From assembly GCA_017590115.1 (NCBI GenBank), contig JAGGNK010000002.1:19215264-19279263 (forward strand): DNA of 64,000 nucleotides, given 5' to 3'. Below, in pieces: positions 11,269-22,189 of this stretch. Both the position numbers and the translations under genes were made by a program. Positions within the stretch are counted from its first letter, which is position 1. Each line of letters starts with the position of its first letter. The notes under the pieces are model-generated. The model saw only the letters and a program-made list of their open reading frames with translations. It did no database searches and was not told the DNA's origin. The stretch comes from Montifringilla adamsi (Eukaryota; Chordata; Aves; Passeriformes; Passeridae).

Positions 11269-14200
11269 GCCCCAGCACGGGACTGCAAAAGGGCTGCTCA
11301 TCAGGGAGGGCAGCTGAGCGTGGATCAGCTCCTGGAGGGACTGTGCAAGGTTATTGGTAACGCTGGCTCCTTCCCTAAGGAGCACTTCCCTTTTATGACA
11401 GTGGAGCTGGAGGTGATGAAGACTCCTGGATGAAGCCTTTGACTCTCCTGTGCCTGGTGGCCAGACTGGGAAGTCAGAAGGTCTAGTTCCAGCCTGAAAA
11501 AACGCCTCCTAAAGAAGCCAGACAGAGATGCAATGATACTGTTTATTACCCGAGGCACTTACAAGTGCCCAATTACTGCATACATTTGCAAGGAGAGAAA
11601 ATTAAATCCAGATCCCACCTTCAGATTAGGAATTTCCAGCTGCCAGTCCTTTCTGGCCTCTAGGATGCCTCTAGGAATGCTGCACTGCCTCAACAAGGGG
11701 GGAAATAGCAATGGTTGCAAAAGACCTTGTTTTTGGCATCACATCTCCTGGAGAGGCTGAATTTCCCTGTGAGTTCCTCTTGCCCTTTCCCAGTTGTAAG
11801 AAACAACCCATGGCCATTCAAGTGACAGAAGCAACTCCACTGTGTTATTGACATGGCCAAATGTGCAATGAAGTGAAGGTGAATTTCAAATATTAAGTGC
11901 CATTTTGATTCAGAGTACATCAGTCACCTTCCAGGAATTAAAAATTTAAAAAAAAATTTAAAAATAGAAGAAATAGCAGAATAGCAGCCTGCTTTCAGGT
12001 ATCCCAAGAGGAGGAGTAGAACAAAACTCATCAAGTGAACAATATGCTTAGTCTCAGTTTAATTTAAACCATATTTTAGTGTCTCAGCATAGCAGGAATT
12101 CCATAACTTCATTCCAGCTGACATCATTGCTACAAGTATTTCTGTCCACATTCTACATGCAGCTATGCAGTGGTTGTGTTAGCAATTCCTGTGCTGGAAA
12201 TGGCTGGAAAAGAACCTGATCTTTACAAAATTGTTTCTTTTGACTATTGCTTCTAATTCAGCTCAAATTCAAGGTCTAATGTGGAAAAGGATATTCGTCA
12301 TCAAAATTACAGTTTTATCAGCAAACCAATAACCATAACACAACTATTCACTGAGAATGAGTGGCAAGAAATGACTGCAAATGCATGGGCCCAACACAGA
12401 AGAAAAAGTCATGGAGGCCAGCAACACAGATGCACAAAGAAAAGTAAGATCACTAAAATTCCTAAAATAGAGAATTTTTTTTTTTTTTTGCAATATTCAC
12501 AAGTATTTCAGGCAGAAAGCTTGGCTTTATCCTAATTTGGTCAAATAAGCAAGGAGATACACATCAGCCTGCAGCGTCAACAGGCAAAAATATTTAGGAG
12601 GAATATCAGCATTTTTGGCTACAACTCATGTTGGAAAGTGGAGCTTCAGAAATGCCATCCACAGTGTGCTGGGTACATGGGATCAGAGCATTGCTGAACA
12701 CAATGTGACTTCATTGATGGGGACAGTCCTGTCACAGGCAATGGCAGGTAAAGATACTCCCCACAGCAGCTAATAAACCATGTTAAAGCAATTTAATTAT
12801 GATCAGGCTGCACAGACATGCAATGGGGTTTTGGTGACAGAGGAGCAGAAAGTACAAAAAAATGTCTGGCAGTAAGCCTGTGTCATTTCAGCTTGATGAA
12901 TTTCCCCCAAAATGTCTCTCTAGCAGGGTTTGAGACAAGTTTCAAGTCACCAGAGAAAATTAAGTGCCCCAGAGAAGAAACACCTTCTCAAGTACCTGTG
13001 ATATTTCAGAATCAAAGAATTATATCAATGTCCTACCTTGCCTAGCTCTGAATATACAGAGGCACTTTGGGAGTGATGCCCAGTGAAAAATCATTGAGTA
13101 TTATAGGCAGAGGACAAAGGAGAAAGAGAAACCATGTAATAATCAACTGTCAGGTTGTTAAAGAACAATACAGGCAGAGATAAAAGAGAAAGGTTTGAAA
13201 GCTTTCAAAGTGAAGAGGCAGAACGCATTATTTGTGTTTAGTTAACTAGATAAAAAGCGCACTGGACGTACATATTTGATTTTCAGCTGGACTGAACTGA
13301 CAAGGCAATAAGCCTCAGGAAAAAAGAAAAGCAGCAGCACCAGCCACCACAGGTGAGTGCTGGGGTGAGCCTGGGGGGAAAAGGGGTGCGTGGGCTGGTC
13401 AGAGCTCCAAGGGTGGTTGGATCAAAATGCTGAAGACATCTTTCTCAGAATTACTGCATTTGGGGCTGCTAAATGCTCCTCAGTGTGTTTCACCTGCAGG
13501 CTCTCAGCTGGCAGAAGGCAGGGGCAGGACATGCTTGCGTTTACCCTCCGGAGGGTGCCCCACGGGTCTGAAGTGCTGCTGCCCAGCAGTGGCTCTGCAC
13601 AAGCTGGGAGCTGCAGGCAGCCCACGAGGTGCTGGGGACGGCAGCAGCCCTTAGTGACAGTGGCCTGGGAGTGCAAAGTCACACCATGGGCTGCCCAGCG
13701 GCCACTCTGCACAGCCAAATCACTGCTCTCCAAAGCAGTGATTTAGTGCTGCTCCACCCCACCAGATATAAAATATTTCCACTTTGTTCTCAGAAGTCCA
13801 CACTGCCCTTTTCATTTAACACAAGTATCCCTCTGATCTCATGTCAGCAGGGACAAAAGATTTGCTTTCAAGGACTGGTAAAAAATAGCCTTCAAAATAA
13901 AACAGAAATAAAGATATTAACCAGAGGAATGGCAGAGCAATTTCACAAAACCACTGGGAGGGGTGGAGGGGAGGGGTGTCCCTTTAACCAGGACCTGGGG
14001 GTCCTCCACCAGGGACACCCCCTTTCCAAAGTGCTCTGCCAGCCCTGCAGCTCACATCAGGATCCCATTTCAGCCTCCCTAGAATTCCTCCTTTTTCCTC
14101 TCTTCCTCCCTGCTGCCCTAACCACCAGTTTCCCCTCTACATTTGAACTCCACTAAAGAGTTTTCAGTGGAATCATAAATTCATCAGAGACGAGGTCTTG

Positions 14201-15750
14201 GTCACCCTGAAACTATTAGCTAGTCTGGGTCAGATTTGTCAAATAGTTTGGGCTGGAAACTCTGTGTTCAGTGATGGGCAGGGGGATAGGGCTGCTTCAT
14301 GGTTGAGGCAGGTGATCTACAACACTCAGATGGAGGCCATGCACTCAGCCCCTCTCTCTCAGAACTTTTTTGAGCTTTAAAAAGTAGAACACATCCTGTG
14401 GGAGCCCAGGAAACTAACAGCAGGATTTCCAGCGAGCCTGGGATCAGGTAAAGGGCAGATCTGCACACACCTCAGGTTAGGCTGGTTAGCAGGCAAACCT
14501 TTGTGCTGGAAAAGTTCCAGCTGCCAGAAAAAGCTCCAAGTGCAGAAGGAGAGGAGCAGCTCTGTGCCCGGGTGAGGAGAGCAGGTCAGGAGCTGGGACT
14601 GCAGCCCATGCTGCCCCAGGGAGGGTTCGTGTCTGACAGCAGGGAGGAGTGCCCGAGGAGAAGGCACCTCCCAGGCAGCCCCTTCTGCACTGCTGACAAT
14701 CGACAGGGAACTCAGAGCTGCCAAGAGGAGAGGAAAGGAGGGCGTAAATTACCCTGGCCATAAGCATCTTGTGTTGTGCAACAGAAGCAGGATAATGACC
14801 TCGGGAATGTCTCATTTTGTACTACATTTCCCAATTCCAAGGAAATTAAAACCACGAGCTTTCAGCAATGCAAACTAACCCAGAGGGCACCTGGTGTCCC
14901 CGTCCCTACAAGGGGCTGCTGAGTTTGTACTGCCAGTGCAGTTATCAAGAAGCAAAATCATATGCAAAGAAATGAAAGCCAACACCACAACTAATGCTCT
15001 TTGCCATCTGCCTCCAATCTCCAGCATTTTCCTGTGCACCAGAGAGCACAGCAACTCCCCACACCACATCCCTTGCAGCCATGCCAAAACTTTGTCAAAA
15101 TTCACTGCAATATTAGATGTTGATACGAGTGTGGATCACACACTCAGCCAGGCTTTCCCATCCTGTGTGGGCACCCAACCTGCCAGAGAGTCAAGCCTGT
15201 TGGGAGCAGGGCATATCCCTGTGGATATCAGTTTTGTGTCTTCCAGGGGACAACAAAACTGCTCCCCCGTCCTTCCTGGTGTCCCCAAGCATCCATGATT
15301 TCCAGATGAAAGAGGACTTCCCTGGGTGGGTAGATCAGCAGCAGGAGGGTGTATTCCAGTGCCTCCAGTCCGTGGTGGGGGTCCCACACCTGGCTGCACT
15401 GCAGCCAACAGCAGATCCAGCACAAGGGATCCAGCGCTCTCCGCGAAAGCCAAGCCTTGTGGCTGGCTGCAAAGGGCTTGTTTTGTTTTCTGAAGGAAGA
15501 GAACAGGGTTACAACAACCTCCATAGTAGGGAGCAGTCGTGTTGTCTTGACCTTGGTATTCCTGACAGGAGATCCAGGATCTGGCTGACGCTTTGGCTTT
15601 GTAAGACCCCGATCTGCTCCTTTTCTGCTGACAGCATGGATGGGAGAGAGTTTGGAACCACACAACTGGGCTGCAGGAGTCTGGAAGGGGAAAAATGCTG
15701 AAATCCACAGAAAAGTAAAGGGAAGCTGCAGGGAGAAGAGGCACATTTTG
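11269..15750. other. Noncoding sequence
   Basis: No recognisable gene. Two long overlapping frames lie on opposite strands at 15117-15701 (+, 194 codons) and 15136-15744 (-, 202 codons). Neither shows conserved motifs, and mutually overlapping long frames suggest chance. A pure T15 run lies at 12475-12489. The rest is unique mixed-composition sequence. Confidence 0.5.
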
Positions 15751-15759
15751 CTAATTTAT

Positions 15760-17130
15760 TTTTTTACATTGCAACAGCTGTGCTTACATGAAAAGGGTCA
15801 TTAACTGAAGATGCACAGAGTACCAGCACATCTACAGAGGCTTTGTACAATTTAGGAGATCACTGCAGAGTACAATGCAGGATCATTTAAAATTCACAAA
15901 CAAATACTATAAAACACCTTTTGTAGGTATTTTAATGGTCCAAAACAAGTACTGTGTACTACTCGATTGATGCAATTTTTCCTTTTTACTAAATCCCATA
16001 CGTAAAAATCAATCTGTTCTTTTTAAAAACAGAGACTTTTTTTTTTAATACGCTATTTTAAAAGAATAAAGACAGCTCCCACTGTGATGTCTGTTTAAAA
16101 GTTCAGTACATTCTGCTGCCTTATTTTATCTAGCAATGATGAACTAAAAGAACACTGAAAATTCAATCATGATGGCAATAATATTTGAAAAGGCTATAAA
16201 AAAAGGAATTATTTAGGTGGTAAGAAACATCTTTTGCTGAAATTCTGAACTCTGCATTTCCGTTATATTACATGAAAAATAATATGAGCCCTATGCAGAA
16301 AATGTGTTTGGTGTGCCACTTTGATGGAAACAAAACAGCTTCTTAAAAGCATGGAGAAATGAAAGGTGATTTTTAAAAAACACAGGTATTTACAAAGAGC
16401 CACTTACTCAGTGTTCTGAATCGTGCCATTCCCCCTCTTATAGTTTAGCCATCTCTTGGATAGTTTGCATAAGTATGCATTTATTTACTAATCTTCAAAG
16501 AGTCCCCATTTTTCCTAGCTTTCCACTGTAGTCATTAGAGGTCACAACCCTGTAGGAAATATGGGCTGCCATGGTAACACAAAATGTCTGCTACAGGCTT
16601 AGTGTAATTCCTCCCTAATAGAAAAACAACAGCAGCAAATCCTGCCTTTGATAAATGGGCTTATACGGTGTAAGAAGCCGCTACCTAGAAAGGTGTCCAT
16701 TACTTCAAAACAGCTCTAAATGAAATAAATGTTATTAAAGGAAAAGAAGGGGAAAACAAACTCATACATCGTTAAAAAAAAAAAAAAAAAAGGAACAAAA
16801 AAAAAAAAAGTGACCAAGGTACACAAAGGAGAACATGGAAATAATCTGTGTGCATCTGCAGTGTCTCAGGGAATACAGAAGTTTTCAGGGCATTGTGCTG
16901 CAGCCCCTCCAACTGCTCAACAACAAGTGTCTGCTGAACTCCTCTTGCAAATGTTTCTCATCACAAGGAAAAAGGCTGCATTTCTATGTGTCTGAAAAAG
17001 CAAAAATTCATCAGGAGGTCGTCGCCTCTCTGCCTACAACAAGGTAGCCTGGCATTCCCTGCTTGGAAATTCCTACAGAAAAAAAACGCATCTGGTTCCA
17101 ATAGATAACTACTGTTTGGGAGGGAGGAAA
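15760..17130. other. AT-rich noncoding block, possible conserved regulatory DNA
   Basis: A marked shift to AT-rich, non-repetitive sequence with almost no open frames and many short AT-rich factor-like sites. It holds a 13/14 match to the RFX X-box (16565-16578) and ends in two A-runs (16774-16791 and 16797-16809). In composition and texture it resembles vertebrate conserved noncoding elements, but I cannot measure conservation here. Confidence 0.35.
16565..16578. promoter_or_regulatory. Candidate RFX X-box
   Basis: GCTGCCATGGTAAC matches the imperfect-palindrome X-box consensus GTTGCCATGGYAAC at 13 of 14 positions, and both half sites are present. RFX transcription factors bind such sites in promoters and enhancers. 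No gene start is nearby, so if functional it would act as a distal element. One good match in 64 kb is not strong evidence on its own. Confidence 0.4.
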
Positions 17131-18365
17131 AATAAGTGTGTATTTGACGTGGTGGTGCATGGGCATTGCTAGCATTTCAGTGAAATCCCACCTCGCTGGC
17201 AGGAGGTGGGACTGGCTGGCTCACCAGGCAGGTATTTGGGAAGGGCTCTGGCCGCCCCTCACAGCCGCACTCTACCTCACCTTATGCTTCCAAGTCCTGC
17301 CGACCACTCCCAGAGGCTCCCATCTCCTCTGTCACCTTCCTCCTACTGAGCTCACACGTGAGCTGCTGGTTTTCTTCAATTTTTAACCAGGGTTTTCCTC
17401 AGAATGGTTTTTTTTGTGACATGGGTACCCGCCCCTGCCCGCTTTGCATCCTGTAGCACCATCAGGGTGCTGCCCAGAGGGACACACCTTTGGTGTGTCT
17501 GCAGCAACACAGAGCCACCCCTCAGCCAAATCCTGTTTCTGTACTCTTTTGTTTACGTTCCTCAGCCAGTTTTCAATCCAGACAGCAGCAGTCCAATTCG
17601 AGTTAATTTTTCAATTAAGTTATTGCATTACCTCTACTCCATCCCCCAGGATGTTTAATTTACTGCTCCTTTTTTTCTGGGTTTTTTTTTTCGTGATTTT
17701 TTTTTTTTTTGGTTGATTGGTTGGTTGTTTTTTTGTTTTTGTTTATTTTTTAAAAGACTTAATTTTGCCTGATAAAATACAGTTTCTCTAAAGCAATCTG
17801 CTGGTCTTTCTGTTTAGAGTTGTGTGCCACATTTCCTCTTGTCATAAACTTACACTTAAATGTTAATTTTATATTTGTAAATATAAATGCTCCCATTGCT
17901 TTAGGCACTCTCTGCCAAGATGGGAAATTTGAATTTCTCAGGGTTTGCATTGCTTTGCAGCAAGACAGAGGCTACTGAGTCCCATACACCCAGGACACAC
18001 TGCTGGAGATACCCCTCTGCAAGGGGACAGGAGTCTCCTCAAGATGTGAACCCCTGTGATTGCCTGTCAGAGGGTCCCTCTGTGCTTTAAACCTATGCCC
18101 AAGAAGAAACACTGAAAGCACAATTAATACCTGTGGGTGTTAATGCATCTCCCCTTGCTTTAGTCTAAAAAGGCAACTTCACCTGCAAGTTCTGCTTTGC
18201 CTATAACTCTTCCCCCATACATGCTGTGAGCACACTGCTGGTAGTTCAGAAACAAGTCCTTTACACACCCATCTCTCTGTGACCAACACTGCACCTGGCA
18301 ATAAAACTGACTGCTCCCCAAAAACCACCTCTGATGAGCCACGCTGTAGATGAAACATGGCGTGT
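17131..18365. other. Noncoding sequence with a T-rich tract
   Basis: Unique sequence without exons. A T-rich low-complexity stretch with interspersed G lies at about 17669-17755. No transposon recognised before the CR1 copy that starts near 18366. Confidence 0.5.
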
Positions 18366-18573
18366 GGGGAGGTTTGGATCGGATATTGGAAAGTGTTTCT
18401 TCACCAAGGTGATTGTCATGCACTGGACCAGGCTGCTCAGGGCAGGGCTGCAGTCACCGTCCTCGGTGACATCATTTAAGAGATGTGTAGATGTGGCACT
18501 TCACGGGTCAGTGCTGGGTTAATGCTGAACTCTGAGAGGCTTTGAGGGCTTTTCCAACGTAAACAATTCTATG
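18366..18573 (+). mobile_element. CR1 LINE, truncated 3' end, plus orientation
   Basis: Recognised by the order of typical CR1 3'-end segments: GGTTTGGATCGGATATTGGA, TTTCTTCACCAAGGTGATTG, CACTGGACCAGGCTGCTCAG, GTCACCGTCCTCGGTGACAT, then TTTTCCAACGTAAACAATTC with a terminal ATTCTATG. CR1 is the main non-LTR retrotransposon of birds and reptiles, and copies are usually 5'-truncated fragments of this kind. Only about 200 bp of the 3' region is present, with no reverse-transcriptase frame. Scattered mismatches mark it as an old copy. Confidence 0.92.
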
Positions 18574-18718
18574 TGCTCAGGTATGGGGGAACTGTCCCAT
18601 GCCAAGGAAAGTGAGTGAGCTGGTTACTCCCACAGCAGGAACTGACAGATGTCTCCAGGTACTGCCCTCCAGGCATCACCCTCTCACTATCTGCCTCCAG
18701 CTGCTTTCTGCTTCTCCA

Positions 18719-18785
18719 AAAAATCACAAAATCATTAAGGTTTGAAAAGATTTCTGAGATCGTCAAGTCCAATCACTTGTTTACA
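18719..18785 (-). mobile_element. CR1 LINE 3'-end fragment, minus orientation
   Basis: On the plus strand it reads AATCACAAAATCATTAAGG, TTTGAAAAGATTTCTGAGAT, CGTCAAGTCCAATC. This is the reverse complement of the CR1 3' end commonly seen as AATCATAGAATCATT...TTGGAAAAGACC...TCAAGTCCAACC. Only about 65 bp can be recognised; beyond 18785 the similarity fades. It faces the plus-strand copy tail to tail across about 145 bp. Confidence 0.8.
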
Positions 18786-21000
18786 TGTTACTCTAAGAAA
18801 GTGGAAGATGTGAAGCAAATTTCATGAGTATCATTCTTTCCACACTATTAATGAAAGTAAAAGCTCTTGTGTGCCACCTCATGCCACTTCCTCTCACAGC
18901 CAACAAGCTCCCCACATCTCCATCCAGCTCCCAGCTGACTCCTGCATCCACGTGCAAAACCCAGAGGCACCACATGGACGGGAGGCAATGCTGGGGCCAG
19001 CTCTGCATCCAACGAGCAAATCAACCTCTTCTATCAATGAAGATTGACCAGGTGCACAGCTGATGTAATATTGGTAAGGTACAAGGAAACATGAGACTTC
19101 AAATCAGTCCCACACCCTCCTGCACAGAGCTGCCACATGGCATCACGGGGCCTCCAGCAGCACTGCTGTCCCACTGTAAGTCCCCGTGTGGTGCAAATTA
19201 CCGTGGCAGGCAACCGCGCTGGGGAGGAAGGGCTGCTGCCTCTCAAAAGGTACTCAAGGAATTTATTTTAACAAGTGTAGCTTGGTTTTAATCATCAATA
19301 ATTCTTCTGAGCAAAGCATCTTCGATTAAGTGGGCTGTAGTCTATTTTGTAGAAGTAATGAAGCTGGAGTAAGAGGAGGGATCGTGCAGTGTTCCGCTGT
19401 TAATCACTGCTAATAAAAGTTGAAAAATCACTGCCAATGAAAGTAGAAAAACTATGGAATTTGCAGATAAGCAAAGTGTAAATGAGTGAGGTTTAGTGCA
19501 GATGAGATACTTTCGCTTTGTGCTGAGAACAGATACAGCAAAGCACTCGACCCCTTGATTGTATTTTCCAATCCAACATCCATTGGCTGGGCTGTTTGGG
19601 CTCTGTTGGCACAACAAAGAGATCGGCTGCTTCCCAGAGAGTGAGCACTGCCTGTGTAGCCACCAAGGAAACGGAAAGCAGCTGCATTTTGGAGGAGAAG
19701 AAAGAGGTACTGCTACCCAAACCATGGCCAAGTCAAGAGAAGTCACCTTCATTAGAGCTTTGTGAGTGTCATTTGTCTGCACCCGCACAGCACCAACGGT
19801 GTTTGTTACCAGCTGGTCTTCAGCCTGATTTGCAAGCTCTTACAGGCCACTCGTGGGGCAGAACACCACATGACATTTTGAGTAGGCAGACCTCTTAGAA
19901 AGCACACAGCCAGCAGCAGAGACAGTGACACACAGGGACAGCTCCTGCAGGTGAGTTTGCTGCTGTAGCCACCCAGAGCTGCAGAGCAGGGCAGGTGCTG
20001 TCCTGCCCACCACAGGATGCCCCAGGACCTCCTGCACACCCGGGGGCTGGGATGAACCAGCTGCTCTTGCTGTCACAGCAGCCAGCGTAAAGCTGTCCAC
20101 TGCTCAGCAATGACACTGTACTCCTCCAACAGTCTCACAAAGCTCAGGGGCTCTCCAGCATCCCAAGAGGAAAATCAGCTCATCTGTGGCAATACCAAAG
20201 TGCCAGCTTTCCTTGTTCCCAGGTGGAAGTGATGAACACCACATCTCCCCCTTCTCCAAACCCCTAGTCCTGCTTTAGCAGCACTACCCACAGCTATAGC
20301 CCTGGAGAGAGTGGTAAGGGTGGTGTTGGGGCAAGCAGGAATTTCTGCACCATTCATTATGAAAAAATACATGTGACTTAGTTTCTCTGAGAGCTGTTGA
20401 CTTCCAAGAGACAGTTTTGCTCCCAAGCCACGGAAATGCAGTAACTGCCATGTGATGTGTTTTGGTGGCCAACACAAGATAAGAGAGTGGCATTTATGGC
20501 AACCACTGGCAGGGAAACCCTTGCACAAAGGATGATACCAAGAGGTCAGGAACATCACTATACTGGTGTAATTGTTTCCCGCCCCCCTCCCCAAATTAAA
20601 ACAATATTTTATATCAACACTAAAGAAATTTTGCTGAATTTTTATCTACTGTTTTGAAGGTTGTTGCATCACATCATTACTTTAAATTTCCATATTTGTC
20701 AATGCAAAATGATATTCTGTCAACATCAAAATATCTGGAGAACACTAGATGACATTTCTGCTTGCAAGTGTGTTTGGGGAGCATTTATACATTTATTTGC
20801 CTGGAAGAAATATGGTTTTAACTGACTCTTGAGTTGCTCCGTTTTCAGAAGAGAATATCAAAACACTGGATGAGAAGCTCAGCACAAAGCTTGGAAGGAA
20901 ACCAGAGCAGAATTATCCTACAGGAACTGACCTCATATATCAAATCAGACTGCATGTAACAGCCCAAGTCATTGCTGTGCCATTTGTATTTCTTTGCATC
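18786..21000. other. Noncoding sequence
   Basis: No recognisable exon or repeat. Open frames up to 148 codons (19342-19788, minus) overlap plus-strand frames and match nothing known. From about 20600 to 20990 the sequence becomes AT-rich before the CpG-dense block. Confidence 0.5.
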
Positions 21001-21002
21001 AC

Positions 21003-21290
21003 TTTATTCTTCAGGGACTGGGGGAAAGGGCCGCTTTTTCAAAGAATAGATGAGCCTGGCCACGAAAAGCTCCTCCCAGCGTAGGCTGTTTCGCCTGGCA
21101 GAGCTGTTCCTGCAGCAGAGGAGGCCCGGGGGGAAAGGCAGACCCTTCCCCAGGGAAGGGCTCCCCTGTGCCGGGGGCTGCCACCCCGCTCAGCCCCCCT
21201 GCCCGCGGTGCCCCGGGAGGGGAGACGGGCAGGGGCCGTCCCCACGCCGCCTTCCATCGTTTCTGACACAACAGGGGAAAATGCAACGCC
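21003..21290 (-). promoter_or_regulatory. CpG-rich block A with short minus-strand frame and AATAAA
   Basis: GC- and CpG-rich (for example CCCGCGGTGCCCCGGGAG and CCCCACGCCGCC) against AT-rich flanks, as in a small CpG island. On the minus strand an ATG at 21257 opens 72 codons rich in Gly, Arg and Pro, closing at 21039. A canonical AATAAA (21003-21008) lies about 30 bases past the stop. This could be a compact noncoding or microprotein transcript, an alternative promoter of the neighbouring gene, or coincidence. The peptide resembles nothing I know. Direction is suggested only by the poly(A) signal. Confidence 0.35.
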
Positions 21291-21654
21291 GCACCAGGCT
21301 ATTTTTCAACCAAAAGAGGGTTATTTTGGAATAAAAAGAATTATTTTCAAATCCTTTCCATCACTTCTTGTGGAGGAAGAACTAAATATGAAGTTGCTTT
21401 TTCTCACCCTAAGGACTAGCCATCACGTTTACCAGTTTCACTATGAGGCAACAGAGCATTTTCTCGCTCTGCAATCCAGCCAGTTTTGCTATGACTACCA
21501 CTTCCTAGTGCCAAAAAAGAGGAGGGGGGTTTGGGGAGAAAATCACCTGTAAAGAATTAGGTAACGGAGTGTGAAAGGTCTCTGCTATTCAGGAAATACT
21601 TACCGCTGGATTTAATTACAGATTGCAACTAAACCCCCCTTCCCTTTTATTTTA

Positions 21655-21940
21655 TTTTTTTTTTTTTTTTGAACTTCAGACATACAATAACATGACATTT
21701 ATTGAACGCGGTAGTGTTGCAGTACTTGGGATACTAAAAAGCCCGGAGAACTCTGCGGCTTACAACAAACGTAAAAAGCACGCTTTATACAGAAGATTAA
21801 CGAGAGTTTTGCGGCGAAAGCGCGTTTCATCCCTCCGCAGGGGGAGCGGCTGCAGGGCGCAGAGCCGCGCGGGTGCCGCGCTGCGCTCCCGGCCCGGGCA
21901 ATCCGCCGCTCCCCGCGCAGCGCTCGCCCCTCACACATTT
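21655..21940 (-). promoter_or_regulatory. CpG-dense block B followed by 43-codon frame, AATAAA and A16 tract
   Basis: Very CpG-dense at 21810-21935 (CCGCGCGGGTGCCGCGCTGC), then dropping into AT-rich sequence. On the minus strand an ATG at 21830, with a purine at -3, begins a 43-codon frame (N-terminus MKRAFAAKLSLIFC). Its TAA (21701-21699) lies inside a canonical AATAAA (21703-21698). Twenty-seven bases further is a run of 16 A (T on the plus strand, 21655-21670) continuing into A-rich sequence. A CpG leader, short frame, poly(A) signal and A-tract at cleavage distance look like a compact transcription unit or a retroposed transcript. The peptide is cationic and unlike any family I know, so coding status is doubtful. 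Confidence 0.35.
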
Positions 21941-22100
21941 GGTCTAAATTGCAAATTTTCCTCTCAGAATCTCAGCTGAGATGAGCGGTCCTGATACAAC
22001 AGTATTGAATGTCAAACGAGCAAAACACAATGTGCAAAGCCAATGCAACTCTGTATTTAATTTAGGCAGTGTCAAAGCAAGGAGCAGAAAGGAATGGCAA

Positions 22101-22117
22101 TTTTTTTTTTTTTTTTT
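22101..22117. repeat. T17 homopolymer
   Basis: Uninterrupted run of 17 T, followed by ACACATTTTTATAAAACC. It has no associated element body that I can recognise. Confidence 0.9.
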
Positions 22118-22189
22118 ACACATTTTTATAAAACCACCAAATCTAGCTCGTACTTGAGGCTCCTGTCCTAACCACCTCACCAGAACCCA

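Noticed and set aside
10166..11433. Open frames of 292-383 codons in all three plus frames
   Set aside because: They exist because the 38-bp repeat has no plus-strand stop and a period of 3n+2. No splice signals, domain or unique coding sequence supports a protein.
12151..12225. GGCTGGAAAAGAACCTGATC as a CR1 fragment
   Set aside because: Only about 20 bases resemble CR1, with no terminal ATTCTATG-type repeat or neighbouring CR1 segments.
15117..15744. Opposed 194- and 202-codon frames
   Set aside because: Both strands open over the same DNA, no known motif, and no coding-like composition distinguishing one from the other.
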